Assembly (NCBI RefSeq): GCF_039555335.1
Contig: NC_092637.1
Span: 8,080,038-8,144,037 of the forward strand
DNA: 64,000 nucleotides
Source of the DNA: Amphiura filiformis
Taxonomy: Eukaryota; Echinodermata; Ophiuroidea; Amphilepidida; Amphiuridae
Reading direction: 5' to 3'
The notes beneath the pieces are model-generated. The model saw nothing but the letters and a program-made list of their open reading frames with translations. It was not told the DNA's origin and ran no database searches. This document shows positions 34,333-47,497 of the stretch, in pieces. Within the stretch, counting starts at the first letter, position 1. Each line of letters begins with the position of its first letter. The position numbers and the translations under genes are program-made.

Positions 34333-34862
34333 ATGCCATAGTCGAATTTTATTAAAAATATGTTACTATTAGTCATGATGAACCCATTTCGTTGAACTCA
34401 AAATTATACTGATGTTTATTAAAATTTAAGTATTCAATAGTAAAATGGTCATAAAGAGTTAAAAATATCAGATGATTAATGAAAATAAAAGTAATTGAAT
34501 GCAACACTATCTTGCATAATTATAATGGCTCACTTTAATACTGAACAATTCTGATTTTGGAATCTACCAGTTTATTGATAGCGAACCCCGAAAATCCTAT
34601 GCCATAGTCGAATTTTATTAAAAATATGTTATTATTAGTCATGATGAACCCATTTCGTTTAACTCAAAATAATACTGATGTTTATTAAAATTTAAGTATT
34701 CAATAGTAAAATGGTCATAAAGAGTTAAAAATATCAGATGATTAGTGACAATAAAAGTAATTGAATGCAACACTATCTTGCATAATTATAATGGCTCACT
34801 TTAATACTGAACAATTCTGATCTACCAGTTTATTGATAGCGAACCCCGAAAATCCGACTATG
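34333..34862. repeat. Two-copy tandem duplication, about 267 bp unit
   Basis: 'tatgccatagtcgaatttta' starts at about 34333 and again at about 34599. The copies are about 96% identical and end '...gcgaaccccgaaaatcc'. Recent. Confidence 0.9.
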
Positions 34863-35640
34863 GACTTTGAATTTTAAGCAGAACGTTACCCCGGGACGTT
34901 GCTCTCTAAAAACACACTGTCAAGCATACTTGTTTATCAGTCCATTAACCACAAGTACTAAGCATGGGATAGTACAAGACGCGCTAGATGTTTGATGAGA
35001 GATTAACTTTCGCGTCAACACAAAAGCGCCGCAAATACCACAGATAGTTGTGTACGGTGTAGTTAATGGTAATGGCGCGGGCCCGGAAGATTTAAACCAT
35101 AGCGAGATATGGGCGACCAATCACAAGGCAGATCCATTTAAAGATGCATTACATCATGGCCAATTTTAGTTAGGCCAGAAATTGGCCTAACTCTCCATAG
35201 AGTCTCGTGTTAAAAATCTTAACCGCAAGGCAAAGTCAGTAGTCCACTTGGGAAGCTAACAAACAGAGGGAGTGCGGTGACTGAAAAGATCAGATACAGA
35301 TGTGAAAATCTATCAGTTGCACACAAATCAATATAAATCAGAGTTTTATGCTTAAATGTGATAGCCAGAGTATGCAAAATGGGCAAGTGGCTGGGAGAAG
35401 TCTACGGAAGGGGGTCATGAATATTGAGTCGAAAATTTGTATGACCCCCTTCCGGCTACACGTAAAAATTTTGCATTATATAACTAAAGATTTTGAGTCA
35501 CCAGCCCTTAATCATTCTATAACCCCCGCTATTTTGGGTGTTAACAGATTATAACCCCACTATTTTTGGTCCCAAAATTCTATGATCACCAGCATATTCA
35601 TGACCCTCCCCCTTCAAAAGGAAATGACAGCCTTAAGGGC

Positions 35641-36270
35641 TGGGGTATGAACGTTTGGACAGTATTTATTTTGGGACACTAGAGCACATCAGACATATCG
35701 AATTGCATTCTGAATACGAAGAATGTCACTCTGATATCAAATATTTTTGATTTTTTGAAATTCGTAATTTAATACACATTTTATGGCAAATCATTAAAAA
35801 TCGATATTTTTGATATTTAACAGTACTTGGAGTAAACTTAATAAATCTGATGATTTATACTTAAAGTGTATGTAGGTGGGATGAAAAGCCGACGATCAAT
35901 TGAAAAGATATGGATTTTTTTTCCCAAAACACCAAAAAAAATTATGTCTTTTTGGGAAAAAATCCATATCTTCAATATGAAAGGTCAAAATTTTCAATTG
36001 ACCGTCGGCTTTTCCTCCCTGCTACATACACTTTAAGAAATTATCATTAGATTTATATAATTTACTTCGAGGACTGTTATATATCAAAAATTTGAAAAAT
36101 ATCAAATTTTTATAATTTGTCATAAAATTTGTATTACATTGTGATTTTCAAAAATGAAAATTATTTGATATCAGAAAGACATGCTTCGTATTCAGAATGC
36201 AATTCGATAGGTCTGAGGTGCTCTCATGTCCCACAAAAAATACTGTCGAAACGCAATAAACGCTCATTTT
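35641..36270. mobile_element. Foldback MITE, about 630 bp
   Basis: Left arm 'ggggtatgaacgtttggaca...' and right arm (complement of 'tttcgacagtattttttgtggga') fold around a centre near 35.95 kb ('aaaaatccatatcttcaata'). A one-armed copy is at 5197-5530. No coding capacity. Confidence 0.8.
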
Positions 36271-37967
36271 AGATCCCTTAATGGGGATCAATATTTGCTT
36301 GCACTCCGAAAAATTTGAATGAAATAAAGCGAAGCAAATTCCATTCGATCGTAAATTGTCGTTTATGCCGATTCAGTACGTTTTACACAAGCGTGGTATC
36401 AAAGTAGAGTTAGAAAAGCTCGGTTTGTTTCCTTTAAATTAATTTTGCTTAAAGTCATGCCACCTGAAATACCCTTTTTGCATGTTTTTATTACATTACA
36501 GTGTACTGCAGTCTTGTACATTAGCTGAAAATACCGACTTTTAAACTGATAATATAATTATGATGATTGGAATTCGAGGTGAATCACCTCGAAACCCAAC
36601 AGTAAGGAAATGATGAAGCCCAGGGGGCCCACTCAAGTATGATAGTGTACACATGCGTGACCAAATTTTTTTGAAACACCCCCTAAATGAGTTTTACCCT
36701 ACCAGCAAATTTAGCCGTAAGTTAAAATAGAATTTACCCCCAATTGAGTTTTTGGCTAGTAAAAATGAAAATAATGCACCTTTTTGGACTCGTAATTTAC
36801 CAAAATTTGAAAAGGTACCCTAAACAAGTTGTTCAGTTTCAGAAAACTACCCTTATTCTTGACAATCAGTGTTTTTTAGACCCTAAATGCGTCACGCGCG
36901 TAACTTGCCTTGCCTAAAAAACCACCCCTTTTTACTTGTACAGACCATTTATGTGAGTGATCCCCCGGGTGATGAAGCCGTACTTGACTTGACATATTTT
37001 CATGCGATTCCGTTGACGCTAATATTTATCACAGTTGAGAACAAACTTGTATGATGATTTAACTTTTATTACTTTTCTTATATCATGATTACAATAAAGT
37101 ACCTTAAGTTGACATGTTTGCTTTGTGATTTTGATTTAACTTTTGATCCAAACACAATGAATTAATTCCTACCTCGGACTTTTCACATGGTACTCCATCT
37201 TTCATCAGCGGGTGAGTGACTGTATCAGGTCGTGATCTTTTTGACCTTTGACCTGATAAGAGACTCGTAGACTCCTGAAAGTTTGAACCGGCCCCGTCTT
37301 TGTTGAGATATGATGTGAACTGCTTCTTTAACTGCAATTTTTGACAAGCCGAGAGAGGGGCAAGTGATTTTTGGCATACGATCATTGGGCGCCTTTAAAC
37401 ACTGTTTAAATAAGCGCTTTAAAAAGGCATAGGAAAACAGTACGGAAACGCTTAAATAAGCAAATGTTGCTGCTCGCTGCTCTCGCAACATATGTCTAGA
37501 TCCTATAAATTTGGTATGTGCAAAGGAGGGGGGGGGCAAAGATTTTTGTCCGGCCGAGAGGGGCAAGCGATAGTGGGGAGGGGCTGAGAGGGGAAAAGCG
37601 ATTTTGGCAAGCCGTTTGCAAATTTTACCCTAATTTGGTGTCATATTTGAATTTTATTAAGCATATAACATGTACATAAGTGGCTGCGGTCTGTATTTGG
37701 GTTGTACCGCGATTCTGATAACTCGACGATAGAGGCTCACTGCACCTTGTTTCAATGAAATAGCACGTCAATAATGGTATGTTTCAGAGTGTGACCAACC
37801 GTGTGTTTAATCAATAAAGGTCCTAAAACCATTTGGTGGCATGCTCAAATTTGTATTAATCATGTATGTGGACATTTGCGAGACACAAATTAATATATGC
37901 GAGGATCGGAAATAAACGATGTATGCTCGAGAAATTATTACTTAAAAGACGTGTTTGGGGTTCCAGC
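36271..37967. other. Intergenic sequence with inverted matches to 43.6 and 48 kb
   Basis: 36480-36620 and 36990-37120 match the complement of 48010-48400 and 47870-47990. 37620-37870 matches the complement of 43620-43855. No gene found; open frames on the - strand (37104-37566) have no domain signal. Confidence 0.55.
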
Positions 37968-38868
37968 AATCTGACATATGAAAATACTGAGAAAGAAAAA
38001 TCAGGACTCAGCGGGGATTGAACCCCGGTCGCTGGATTACCGGTTCAGCGTTTTACCACTGTACTACCTGAGTTCACAGTCGGTACTCGGGCACTACCTG
38101 AGTTCACAGTCGGTAGGCGACCTATATGCTTCACCCTGCTAAGGTGAAGCATTTAGGCCGCCTCCTTCTTCATTATTTAATATACACCAGGCACAAAAAG
38201 AAACTCGTCAGTTATATTCATCCTTGCTGTTCAATAACTTGATAATATTGGATTATTCTGAAATATACATTTTGTTAATTGGACTTTGCTTTCTCATTTG
38301 ACAACCTGTTCGTGAAAAACGAACAAGAATTGACCAAGATATGCGCCTCCAAAGCCTCAAACCCCAAAATCAAAAGTTGCATTTTCAACGATTTTCAATG
38401 GGAACGCATCGTTGTATTGCACCCAAGCGCCACAGGCCAATCAATAAAGCACACAGTGTAACAGGCATGATTGAATCGTTCAAATTGCAACTTTTCATTT
38501 TGGGGTTTGAGAGTTTGGAGGTGCATATCTTGGTCAATTCTTGCTCAATGTTCACGAACAGGGTGTCAAATAAGAAATTAAAGTCTAATTAACAAAATGT
38601 ATATTTCAGAATAATCCAAAATTATCAAGTTATTGAACAGCAAGGATGAATATAACTGACGAGTTTCTTTTTGTGCCTGGTGTATAATTGGCCGCTGAGA
38701 CACAATGAGAGAGTTATCATGGGGACTTAAGTTGTGATTGTCCGAGTACCGACTGTGAACTCAGGTAGTACAGTGGTAAAACGCTGGACCGGTAATCCAG
38801 CGACCGGGGTTCAATCCCCGCTGAGATTTTTTCCCTCTCAGTATTTTCATATGTCAGTTTGCTGAATA
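37968..38868. mobile_element. Giant foldback element with outward-facing tRNA-like tips
   Basis: Nearly the whole 900 bp is a hairpin centred near 38.43 kb: the left arm (gacatatgaaaatactgag...) returns inverted on the right. Each tip carries a tRNA-like block (A-box-like 'tagtacagtgg', B box 'ggttcaatcc'), read outward on both sides: - strand at 38070-37995 and + strand at 38752-38826. No ORF. Absent from the paired sequence near 43.5-43.6 kb. Confidence 0.75.
38752..38826 (+). other. tRNA-like sequence (not called as a functional tRNA)
   Basis: Good A and B boxes, an anticodon stem ctgga/tccag with loop ccggtaa, and a T arm cgggg..ccccg. However, position 33 is C instead of T, and the acceptor stem is only about five pairs. 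More likely a tRNA-derived tip of the surrounding foldback element. Confidence 0.5.
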
Positions 38869-39516
38869 TTCAATTGTAGTAGAAAATGGAAATGGCAAGG
38901 ATCTTCTATTGTCACTCCTCCCTATGTTCATAACTTGTATTTCTTGCGGTTGTTATTTAGACACTTCTATTAAACACGTTTATGTTTTTTGGCGTGTTCT
39001 CTGTTCTATTAGCCTTTTTGAAGTAGGAGGGCAGTATTGAACATGGGTAAACCCGCCAAATTCAAAAGCCTTTACCCATTTCGTGGAGCACCATCCTATT
39101 GTGTCCGCCATACCTCTAGAAGGCTAATGGTGAAGGGAAAGAAAATACTGATGGATGCTACAGGCTTATTATAGTTTACTCTACAGTTTCATATTATATA
39201 AAAGGTTGTCAAAGTACCCCAACAGTTTTTGCCGCACACAAGACAATAGGATCTTCTTTGCCTTGTAGGTCTTCTTTTACCATGTAATGGGGTGTAGAGA
39301 TGCATGGATATGGCACAGTGTTGATGACGGTATAGATTCTTTAATTGCTTACATGGTCAGTGAGCTTGATGTTTCAAACTCTCCAAAACAAAGAGCCTAG
39401 TAAACTTTGGTAAAACTGAATACCGAAAACGTGTTTCCAAAGCCATCTTTATTATGTAATTAGGCGCATAATATGCCAGGCGATAACAAATGCCAAAATG
39501 CTAAAACTGCAAGCAC

Positions 39517-39605
<89 letters not shown>
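39517..39605. repeat. (AAT)n microsatellite
   Basis: About 29 uninterrupted AAT units. Confidence 0.95.
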
Positions 39606-39606
<1 letters not shown>

Positions 39607-39969
39607 TGGTTCAACCGAGGTGTAAGGGAAGCCATCAACATCAGATGCCACCCCAGCACTCTCAACAAGGACAAAGGCCGCCACCAGCTACCACCGGTTT
39701 CAGTCACATGACATCGCCAGCTCGTCATGTGACAACCAAGATCAATAACCAGTTTCCATCAGTTTGAAAAAGACACAGATGAGCTGAAATGAGCTGAAAG
39801 AAAGATTATACTATTTGATCAAATCTCAACAGCTTCTAACCTAGGTCGATAGAGGGCATAGTGATTGAAAAAAAATAACAGTGAGCTGAGTCTCTGCTTA
39901 AACTCAAACAGACCGCTTTTGATTTTGATTAAAATGTTGACCTACATGCTCATTAAACCTAATTGTTTT

Positions 39970-40000
39970 TGGGCGAGAAATGCGCAGCATTTCTCGCCCA
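39970..40000. repeat. Perfect 14-bp stem, 3-nt loop hairpin
   Basis: tgggcgagaaatgc / gcatttctcgccca with loop gca. GC-rich compared with its surroundings. It resembles an intrinsic hairpin, but no promoter or gene is adjacent. Confidence 0.85.
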
Positions 40001-41169
40001 TTTGCGATGGGTTTTGGCCTACTTATTCCTCACAGCGTTGCAGAAAATAATCGTGCTGTCTATATAATCAGGAAACTACAGAGGCGATAGTGTACATTTA
40101 AATTTGTCATTACTACTTCATGTTGATATTCAAACAGTGCTATAAAGTTGTCTTGCCAAGGAACGTGTTTGTATTAAAAGAAATAATTGTTTTACAACTT
40201 GGATGAACTAGAATTACTTTTATGCAAATCCGCAAATTGCAACAGATATTTTCATTACTTTAAGATTTAGCGGTATTGCCAGATTTTACGTACAGTTGGG
40301 CTACATTAATAGCCTCATTATAGTTTTATTAATACTGGCAAAATACTTGCTTGTATGTGTTTGCTGTTCTACTATAGCATATAAAATCTGTTAATGATAC
40401 TAAACCACACAGTCAATTAATTTATGTCAACATTTTCTTAATGTTTGAGATCGCATGCAAACATTACCTTATTTACATAATGGTTTTGACCTCGAGTCAT
40501 GAGTGGTGATTCATTGTTTAGGCCAAGTAAAATAAATAACGTGTATATCGCCCCTGCCCTCTCCGATTTTTGGAGATTTTCAAATATTTTAGTTATTTTT
40601 CCTATTTGCTTCCTTACTTTGTTTATAAAATTGTTGTGATGAAATGACATGTTTAGAAGTTCTTGGTTATCATTTATAAACACATTGCAAACACTTTCTG
40701 CAAGCTAGGGGTAGGGCTTTGGGGAAATAACAAAAATATTCGGGGCCTCCCCGATTTTATGATGTGTTGACAAACATTTGCCATTGCAATTTTACACAGA
40801 AATGAATGGTAAAACAATAACACAATAACAAATAATAAGGACCTCCCTCACCAATTTTTGAAAAAGTCCGGACATATACATTTTTTTACTTGGCCTTAAT
40901 TGGCATACTCCTCTAAATATTTTACCGCAAAGTCCTATGGTGGAGGGCTATTTTGTTGTGTAGTCCTACAAAGGTGGGTGACTAAAAAGTAGCCTGTTGG
41001 TACATGTTTTACCGTACAGTCATATGGTGTGGGTTTTTATTTTTTTATTTTGTTGTCCTAATTCGATTGCTCTCCTTGGTCTCTTCGTTATTTATATAAC
41101 TTCAAACACAAACCTTCTTAAGGACGCACCATTAGATTCTCAGGGTGGGCAGCCTCGTCAGTTTTAACC

Positions 41170-41320
41170 ATGTTAACCAAGGATGATAACATCATTGTAG
41201 TCCTAGCTGATAAAGGTAAATGCTTTGTTCTTTTGAATCAAAGTAATTACGGTGACAAGTGTAATGATTTGCTCAGAAAAACATACAAACCGGTAGGCTA
41301 CAACCCAACCAGTGGCTACA
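41170..41320 (+). pseudogene. Penelope-like RT fragment
   Basis: Short frame with NIIVVLADKGKCFVLLNQ and YGDKCNDLL, the N-terminal RT region typical of Penelope-like elements ('ADKG' motif). Truncated on both sides, followed at once by a SINE. Confidence 0.6.
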
Positions 41321-41387
41321 AAACTCGTATTGGTCAACATAGGAGACCAAGTACCAACGAAGCGCAAAACTCCTCTGTTTTTGAGTT

Positions 41388-41652
41388 AGCTTGAAATTCC
41401 CCTGGACAAGGAACTTACTGCTTATTTGTCTCGTTGTAACCCGTACGAAACTCGGGGAGCTGATCCTGGTTGCGAAGGTTATTTGTGGAATGTCTAGGGT
41501 GTGCGCTCTTGAAGCAGAATTTGTTTAATGGTTTATGGAATGATGTGGGGCCCTAGTGGCCAGCGACAACCTGTACAGTGTGCTGAGGCTTGTGGATCAA
41601 CGTCTAGGCGTTGTGCCTGTGCGTAGCGCACTATAATCACTGCGCTTTTTTA
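41388..41652 (+). mobile_element. SINE copy lacking the tRNA head
   Basis: About 93% identical to 17610-17890 from 'gcttgaaattcccctggaca' to 'cactgcgctttttt'. The tRNA-like 5' part is missing. Confidence 0.8.
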
Positions 41653-41844
41653 CCCTCATTTAATGGACACTCAATTAAGAACGAGCAAGTCGTTATTCTG
41701 GATCAGGAGGAACAATGGCATAGGAGTGGCATAAAAGAAGCCATTTGGGAGCGCATTGAGCAACCATCACTGAATAAGAAAGGTGGACTCCGCCAAGGAG
41801 GATAGATAGAAAGGAGAAGAAATAGATTACGTAATGCTTTGTTC

Positions 41845-42900
41845 CTTTGATGCCGATTAGAGATTGCGACAGGCTATTCATAAAAGTGGTACCATTGTTT
41901 CAAACAAAGGGGTTCCGCCATTAAATTGGTCACTGATCCGGCATGATCATATTAACGCTTTACCCAACAGGCGAGTATAAATAAGTGACCACAATACAGT
42001 CATGTGTAAGGGCAGTCATGTGTAAAGTGGTACCATTGTCCTGACGTATCCCAAATGTGCGCTTGTGCGGGTCTGAAGTGTATAAAGGAGGCTTTAGTTG
42101 TCGATATAATCTTTTTATCACCCACCTGACTGTAGGCGCTTCATTTAAATAAATTGAATGCCCCTGCTGATCGACTACACATCAGAATGTATTAGCTGCC
42201 AGGTCCAAATTGTATAGTATTCTATAATGGTAATCGCTGCGTATACATGTAAGTATAAGTATAGGCCTATAAAGGTTTTTTTTCACAAATGTCCATTTAT
42301 TTTTATTTTAAGAAGGAGATTGGCATAGAAATAGCGGCGGTGGAAGGGGGTGGAGCAGATTCTCCCCTGTGAGAAGTCTTGAGATGGGATATGAGGGAGG
42401 GTAAGAGAAGGAGGGATATGGAGATTGAGGGGGCCTACAGGAAGGGAGAAAGAGGACAAATGAAGAGAAAGAAATAATGAGAAGTAAATAAAATAATAGA
42501 ACGATAAGGGCATATTTATATTGGAATGACTGAGAGTGAGAGAGGACAAAAAGAAAAGAAGGAGGGGGAAGAAGGCAAGAGAGAGAAGGATAGCGAGGGA
42601 GTGATAAAGTTAGTGTAGGTATAGGAAAGAATAAGTACAGAGAAAGAAAAGAAAGGAAAATAAATGTAATAATAATTATTATAAAACTTAACACATAACA
42701 GCACTAAGCAGCCATTCGATGACATCAATGCCGTTGTGCATTACGTAATTAAAAAGCCCAGTCAGATGTATTTCGCACCTGCCAAGCACAAGTCACCCAA
42801 TTTCGAAAACTGGTCGTTGACTGTACACTCTCATGAATATTGATTGGCAATATTTTCCAATATGTCAGCGCTCTAATAAGACACAATAGAACAATGGACG
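41845..42900. repeat. Left arm of inner inverted repeat (partner 44640-45610)
   Basis: About 1 kb matching the complement of 44640-45610, for example 'tggtcactgatccggcatgat', the GA-rich tract 42340-42660 against the CT-rich tract 44880-45130, and 'gtacactctcatgaatattg'. Axis near 43.75 kb. Long open frames in the purine/pyrimidine tract are low-complexity artefacts. Confidence 0.8.
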
Positions 42901-43050
42901 TTGCAGCCCGCTGGACTCCGCTTTAACGGTTCTCATGCATGGGACCGGGCCATCGGGACGATACCTAGCCGTCTATCACGTGACCAGCCCAGCGGGTCAG
43001 TTGCCTGATGAAGTCTGGTGGTTCCAGACGCAACGTCGCAATAGTTGCAA

Positions 43051-44121
43051 ACAAGTAAGTTCCAGTATTAGATTTATTTCCAAAACTGCCTAAAGTGGAT
43101 AACCTCTATTGTTAAAGATGTGAATAAAACAAAATGGGTACATACGAATGAAACGAATATTTATTTATATTGATTAAAAATATTCATTCCATTTGTAATT
43201 TTTTATTATCAGGTCATTTATATTTTGCTATAGTGTATTTCAAACGGTAACCATTTTGGCGGCCACTTTTGAAAACTTACTTTCTGGAAGGCCTTGGCAT
43301 ATATAATATGAAAATGCAGAGTAAGTCTGTAAAAAGTCATGTACACATAGACCCACAAGAGCATGTAGCAGCCTTCCTTATTAATCTTTCCCTTCACAAT
43401 AGAGCAGAAAACACGCCAAAAAGCATAAAAACAGGTTATGAACATAGGGAGGGGTGACAATAGAAGATCCTTGCTTGCATTTGCGTTTTCAACTACAATT
43501 GAATATTTTTTCGTTTTGCGTTTGGGGCTCTGCTATAGGTGTATGTCACGGGATTCGCCTGTGGCTTATCCAAATAGAAAGATAGTTTGATATAGCCTTC
43601 TGTCAACGTGGTGAAAGGTGTATGTCCACATACAGGATTAATACAAATTTGAACATATCACCAAATTGTTTTAGGACCTTTATTGATTAAACACATGGTT
43701 GATCACACCTTGAAACATACCAGTATTGACGTGCTATTTCGTTGCAAAAAGGTGCAGTGAGTCTCTATCATCGAATATCAGAATCACGGTACCACCCAAA
43801 TACAGACCGCAGCCACTTATAAGCTTAATAAAATTCAAATATGACACCAAATTTATTGTACGAACTTTTATTGATGAAACATAACTTTATCGGTGCTTCA
43901 CTAAAGACGCAGTGAGTCTCTATCATCGAATATCACAAAAGTGATATTCGACGAAATTATTGTACTTTGCTTACTTGTAAATGCTTATATTTATATACGA
44001 CACCAAATTATTTTTTATAGTAGAGACATAATACTAAGTTGATGAGAGTTTTCATTGCAACAAGGGTCAGTGCGACTCTCTCGTAGAAGTCATGTCCACC
44101 TGTACATGTATCACAGTAGAA
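43051..44121. other. Spacer around the axis of the inner inverted repeat
   Basis: 43380-43515 and 43620-43855 are inverted matches to 38869-38990 and 37620-37870. 43910-43960 holds a short self-complementary tract (tatcatcgaatatcac / gtgatattcgac). No gene. Confidence 0.55.
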
Positions 44122-45930
44122 TACGAGGGTCATTTAAAAAAGTTCTACCTGTTGGGTCATAACTTTTGTTTTGTTAAAGGTAGCTACTAGGAAATATGCA
44201 GACAAAAATCATGTCAAGGCCATTTTCAGAATTTTTGTTGGTAACCTGAAAACCACAGTAAGATATGGTTCACCGGAAACGGTCAAAATATGTACAATAT
44301 TTACAAAGGCGTCTCAAGTACAGTGTGTTGACGATCCCATAATTATCCCACAAAGGGAATTAAATTTCCTTTTTTGACTGAAAATGTGTTATAGTAGCTT
44401 TAATTTTGTGTTTTATCAAAAGAACGCAGCTAGAAAAGTCACGCTGCAGGGATGGACACTATGCTGATTATCATTACCCGAGATGTTACAAGATATCCCT
44501 CCAAAAATTGTAATTCTGGGTAATTTCTGTCCATCAAAATTTTACTCTTTCAGTCAAAGATGATGTGTTGGACTGTAAGGTGTATATTCATTCAACATTT
44601 ATATTGTTACTAACAACGCTCTGCAGGGTCTATTGTTCTATTGTTTCCGATTAGAGCGCTGACATATTGGAAAATGTTGCCAATCAATATTCATGAGAGT
44701 GTACATTCAACGTCCAGTTTGCGAAATTGGGTGAGTTGTGTTTGGTAGGTGTGAAATACATCTGACTGGGCGTTTTAATTACGTATCGAATAAAGGCATT
44801 GACATTATCGAATGGCTGCCCAGTGCTGTTATGTATTTAGTTATTATATAGGCCTAATGATTATTATTAAATGTATTCATTATTCCTTTCTTTTCCCTTC
44901 TCTGTACTTATTCTTTCCTAGGCCTACACTTTATCACTCCCTCGCTCTCATTGTCCCCTCTCACCCTCCCTCTCTCATTCCCATCATTTTCCTTATATTT
45001 CTATTTATCTACTTGTCTTTATTATATCTTTTTATTTCTTCCTTCCTCCAGCCCTCTCTCATTCTCCATATCCCCTCCTCCTCCTCCCCTCCCAAGACTT
45101 CTCACAGAGGTGAATCTGCCCCTCCCTCCCCAACCCCCTCCCCTCTTTGGGTACGCCACTATTTCTATACCAATCTCCTTCTCAAAATAAAATTGAATGG
45201 AAATTTCTTAAAAACAACCTTTACAGGCCTATACTTATACCATTATAGTGTAATATAGCTATATGCCGGGGATACTGGACATGGAAGCCTTCATACATTC
45301 TAATGTATAACCGATCAGCAAGAGCATTCAATTTATTTAAATGAAACGCCTAATGTCAGGTGGGTGGTAAAGATGATTGCATCGACAGCTAAAGCCTTTA
45401 GGGATACGTGAGTACAATGGTACCACTTTACACATGACTGCCCTTACACATAACTGTAGTGTGGTCACTTATTGATACTCGCTAGTTGTGTAGAGCGTTA
45501 ATATGATGCCGGATCAGTGACCAATTTAATGGCGGAACCCCTTTATTCGAAACAATGGTACCACTTTCATGAATAGCCTGTCGCAACTTCTAATCGGCAT
45601 CAAACGAACAAAAGATTATATAATCTATTGCGAATCTATTGCGACTCTATTTCTATTTAAAAGCTCTTTGGTTACTAATATGATTTTTTTAGTATCAAGA
45701 GGAACGTTCGTACATTGGCTACACTATCCAATAGTGCAATATCAAAAAATGCGTCACCGTTTCCGGTGTACCATATCTTACTGTGTTTTTCAGGTCACCT
45801 ACAAAAATCTGAAAATGGTCTTGACATGATTTTTTCACCACCTGTAGGTGACATTACGAACTATTTGTATGCCAATTTTCAAGTAGCTACCTTTAACAAA
45901 ACAAAAGTTATTTTTTGAATGACCCTCGTA
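44122..45930. mobile_element. Mariner-like inverted-repeat element, 1.8 kb, no transposase
   Basis: Starts TACGAGGGTCATTTAAAAAA and ends with the complement of TACGAGGGTCATTCAAAAAA. The ends resemble mariner-type termini with TA target sites, and the terminal repeats extend for about 230 bp (to 44345 and from 45690). The interior contains the right arm of the inner inverted repeat and a CT-rich tract, but no transposase motif. Confidence 0.65.
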
Positions 45931-46276
45931 TTTTAAAAAATGATTTGATTAATCTTAAGTCCTTCCTTTGCGCTCATTTGATCTTTCACCGCGCCGGGGG
46001 TATGATGGCCGGTCAAACTTCGTGAGTAACGGGGTAACATGGTCGGTCAAACTTCGTAGAAGGGGTTTGTTGACACCCAGCATATTTTTGCTCTTACTCT
46101 AATATTTTAAATACTTGATATGTAAATTGGAATAGTAATTTTCATTCATATTTAGGCAAACAATCTGGTAAAATTCATGTGATTAATAGTATAATCATTG
46201 ATTATACTACTAAAAAACAAAGGAAACAAACAACAACAACAATATCTTGTTGGCCCATGTTTTGAACAAAGGCTAG

Positions 46277-47497
46277 GCAGAATTCAGTTAGCATCCTGGA
46301 CAACCGATTCTTTTGTTATGCAAGGCTCACTCAGTCATTTAATGAGGCAATACAAACGATCGAATTTGGTGTTGAAATGAGCTACATTTTTAGTTACACC
46401 TTTTCGATGTAAAATTATTTTTCTCGGCCAAATGAAAAGCAATCATTTTCATTTTTTCAGTAAATGTCAGGAAAAATTGTAGTGCTTGATACTGTATTTT
46501 TTTTTTTTTTTTAGTGTTAAACTTAGGCGTGAAATTTAGTCATTTAGTGTAAGAATTTCGATTTTGATAGGCTTAAACTCTGCCCGCGAGCCTTTTTTTG
46601 GATCAACCTTTTAGCTTTTCAAAGTAAGATAGTTCGCTAATGAAGGATTTTTCCCAACTTTCTAACGCACATCACCGTGAGCGATATATCATAGTTTTGT
46701 CAGAATTTGCGTTTTCATTTCACCATTTTTACTGCCGGCTGACCATTTTTCAAAATCAACGCGTGAAATCTAAGGCTAATACTAGCATTGTGGATCGATA
46801 TCCCTGGGTTTAATAGGAATACCGGCATGGCTACAGTGTTGCTAGAACTTCAATATAGCAAAGAAATTCCCAGGCCTATAGCGCTCCTACTGATCATGTT
46901 TAACCAGAACCCTCAATTGGGGATTTGGGCTACCAAATCGCTGGTCGGGCAATTTGCTTTCAATGGAAAATTGACCTGGATAAACAACAAAGGAAATATT
47001 GACTATCTCTGCTTGTTGCTCTCGAGATAAAAGTACTGACTTTGACATTTTCGGAGCATGAAAGGAAAAAGGGTAAAACAAAAACGGAAATTCTGACAAA
47101 ACTATAACATATAGACCCACACGATGTGCCTTACAGGGGTGGGAAATATCTTTCTTTAGCAAACTATATTAGTTTGAGACGCTAAAACATGAATTCCGTA
47201 AAAAGCTCGCGGGCGAATTCAAGGCCTATAAAAATCAAAAATATCACACTAAAAGGCACAATTTGATGCTTAATTTTAACACCAGGATTTAAAAAAAATG
47301 TATATCCAAGCACCAAGTTTTTAACTGACATTACTGAAGAAAAAAAATTATTGCTTTATATTTGACCGAGAAAATTAATTTCATAGCAAAAAGGTGTATC
47401 TCTGAATTGTGCTGATTTTAACATGTATCGATCGACTTTTAGCGCGACTAAGCATTTCTAAAGAATCGGTTGTCCAGGTGGCTGACTGAATTCTGCG
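46277..47497. mobile_element. Foldback element, 1.2 kb
   Basis: gcagaattcagttagcatcc...ggacaaccgattct is inverted at 47450-47497. Further inverted blocks run inward (for example 'tctgacaaaactat' and 'cgcgggcg') to an axis near 46.89 kb. No ORF with domain signal. Confidence 0.75.

Larger units (their letters stand above)
38869..41164. other. Intergenic stretch, no gene recognised
   Basis: 38869-38990 matches the complement of 43380-43515. An (AAT)n microsatellite and a strong hairpin lie within (separate entries). No coding signal. Confidence 0.5.

Noticed and set aside
37995-38070. Functional tRNA genes at the tips of the foldback
   Set aside because: Short acceptor stem, C at position 33, and mirror-image placement in a foldback element make them tRNA-derived rather than genuine.
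39460-39728. Poly-Ile / poly-Leu open frames
   Set aside because: Translation of (AAT)n; not a membrane protein.
42283-42728. Overlapping 70-128 aa frames, and those at 44812-45258
   Set aside because: They follow purine/pyrimidine-rich low-complexity tracts that form the inner inverted repeat, and their composition matches no domain.
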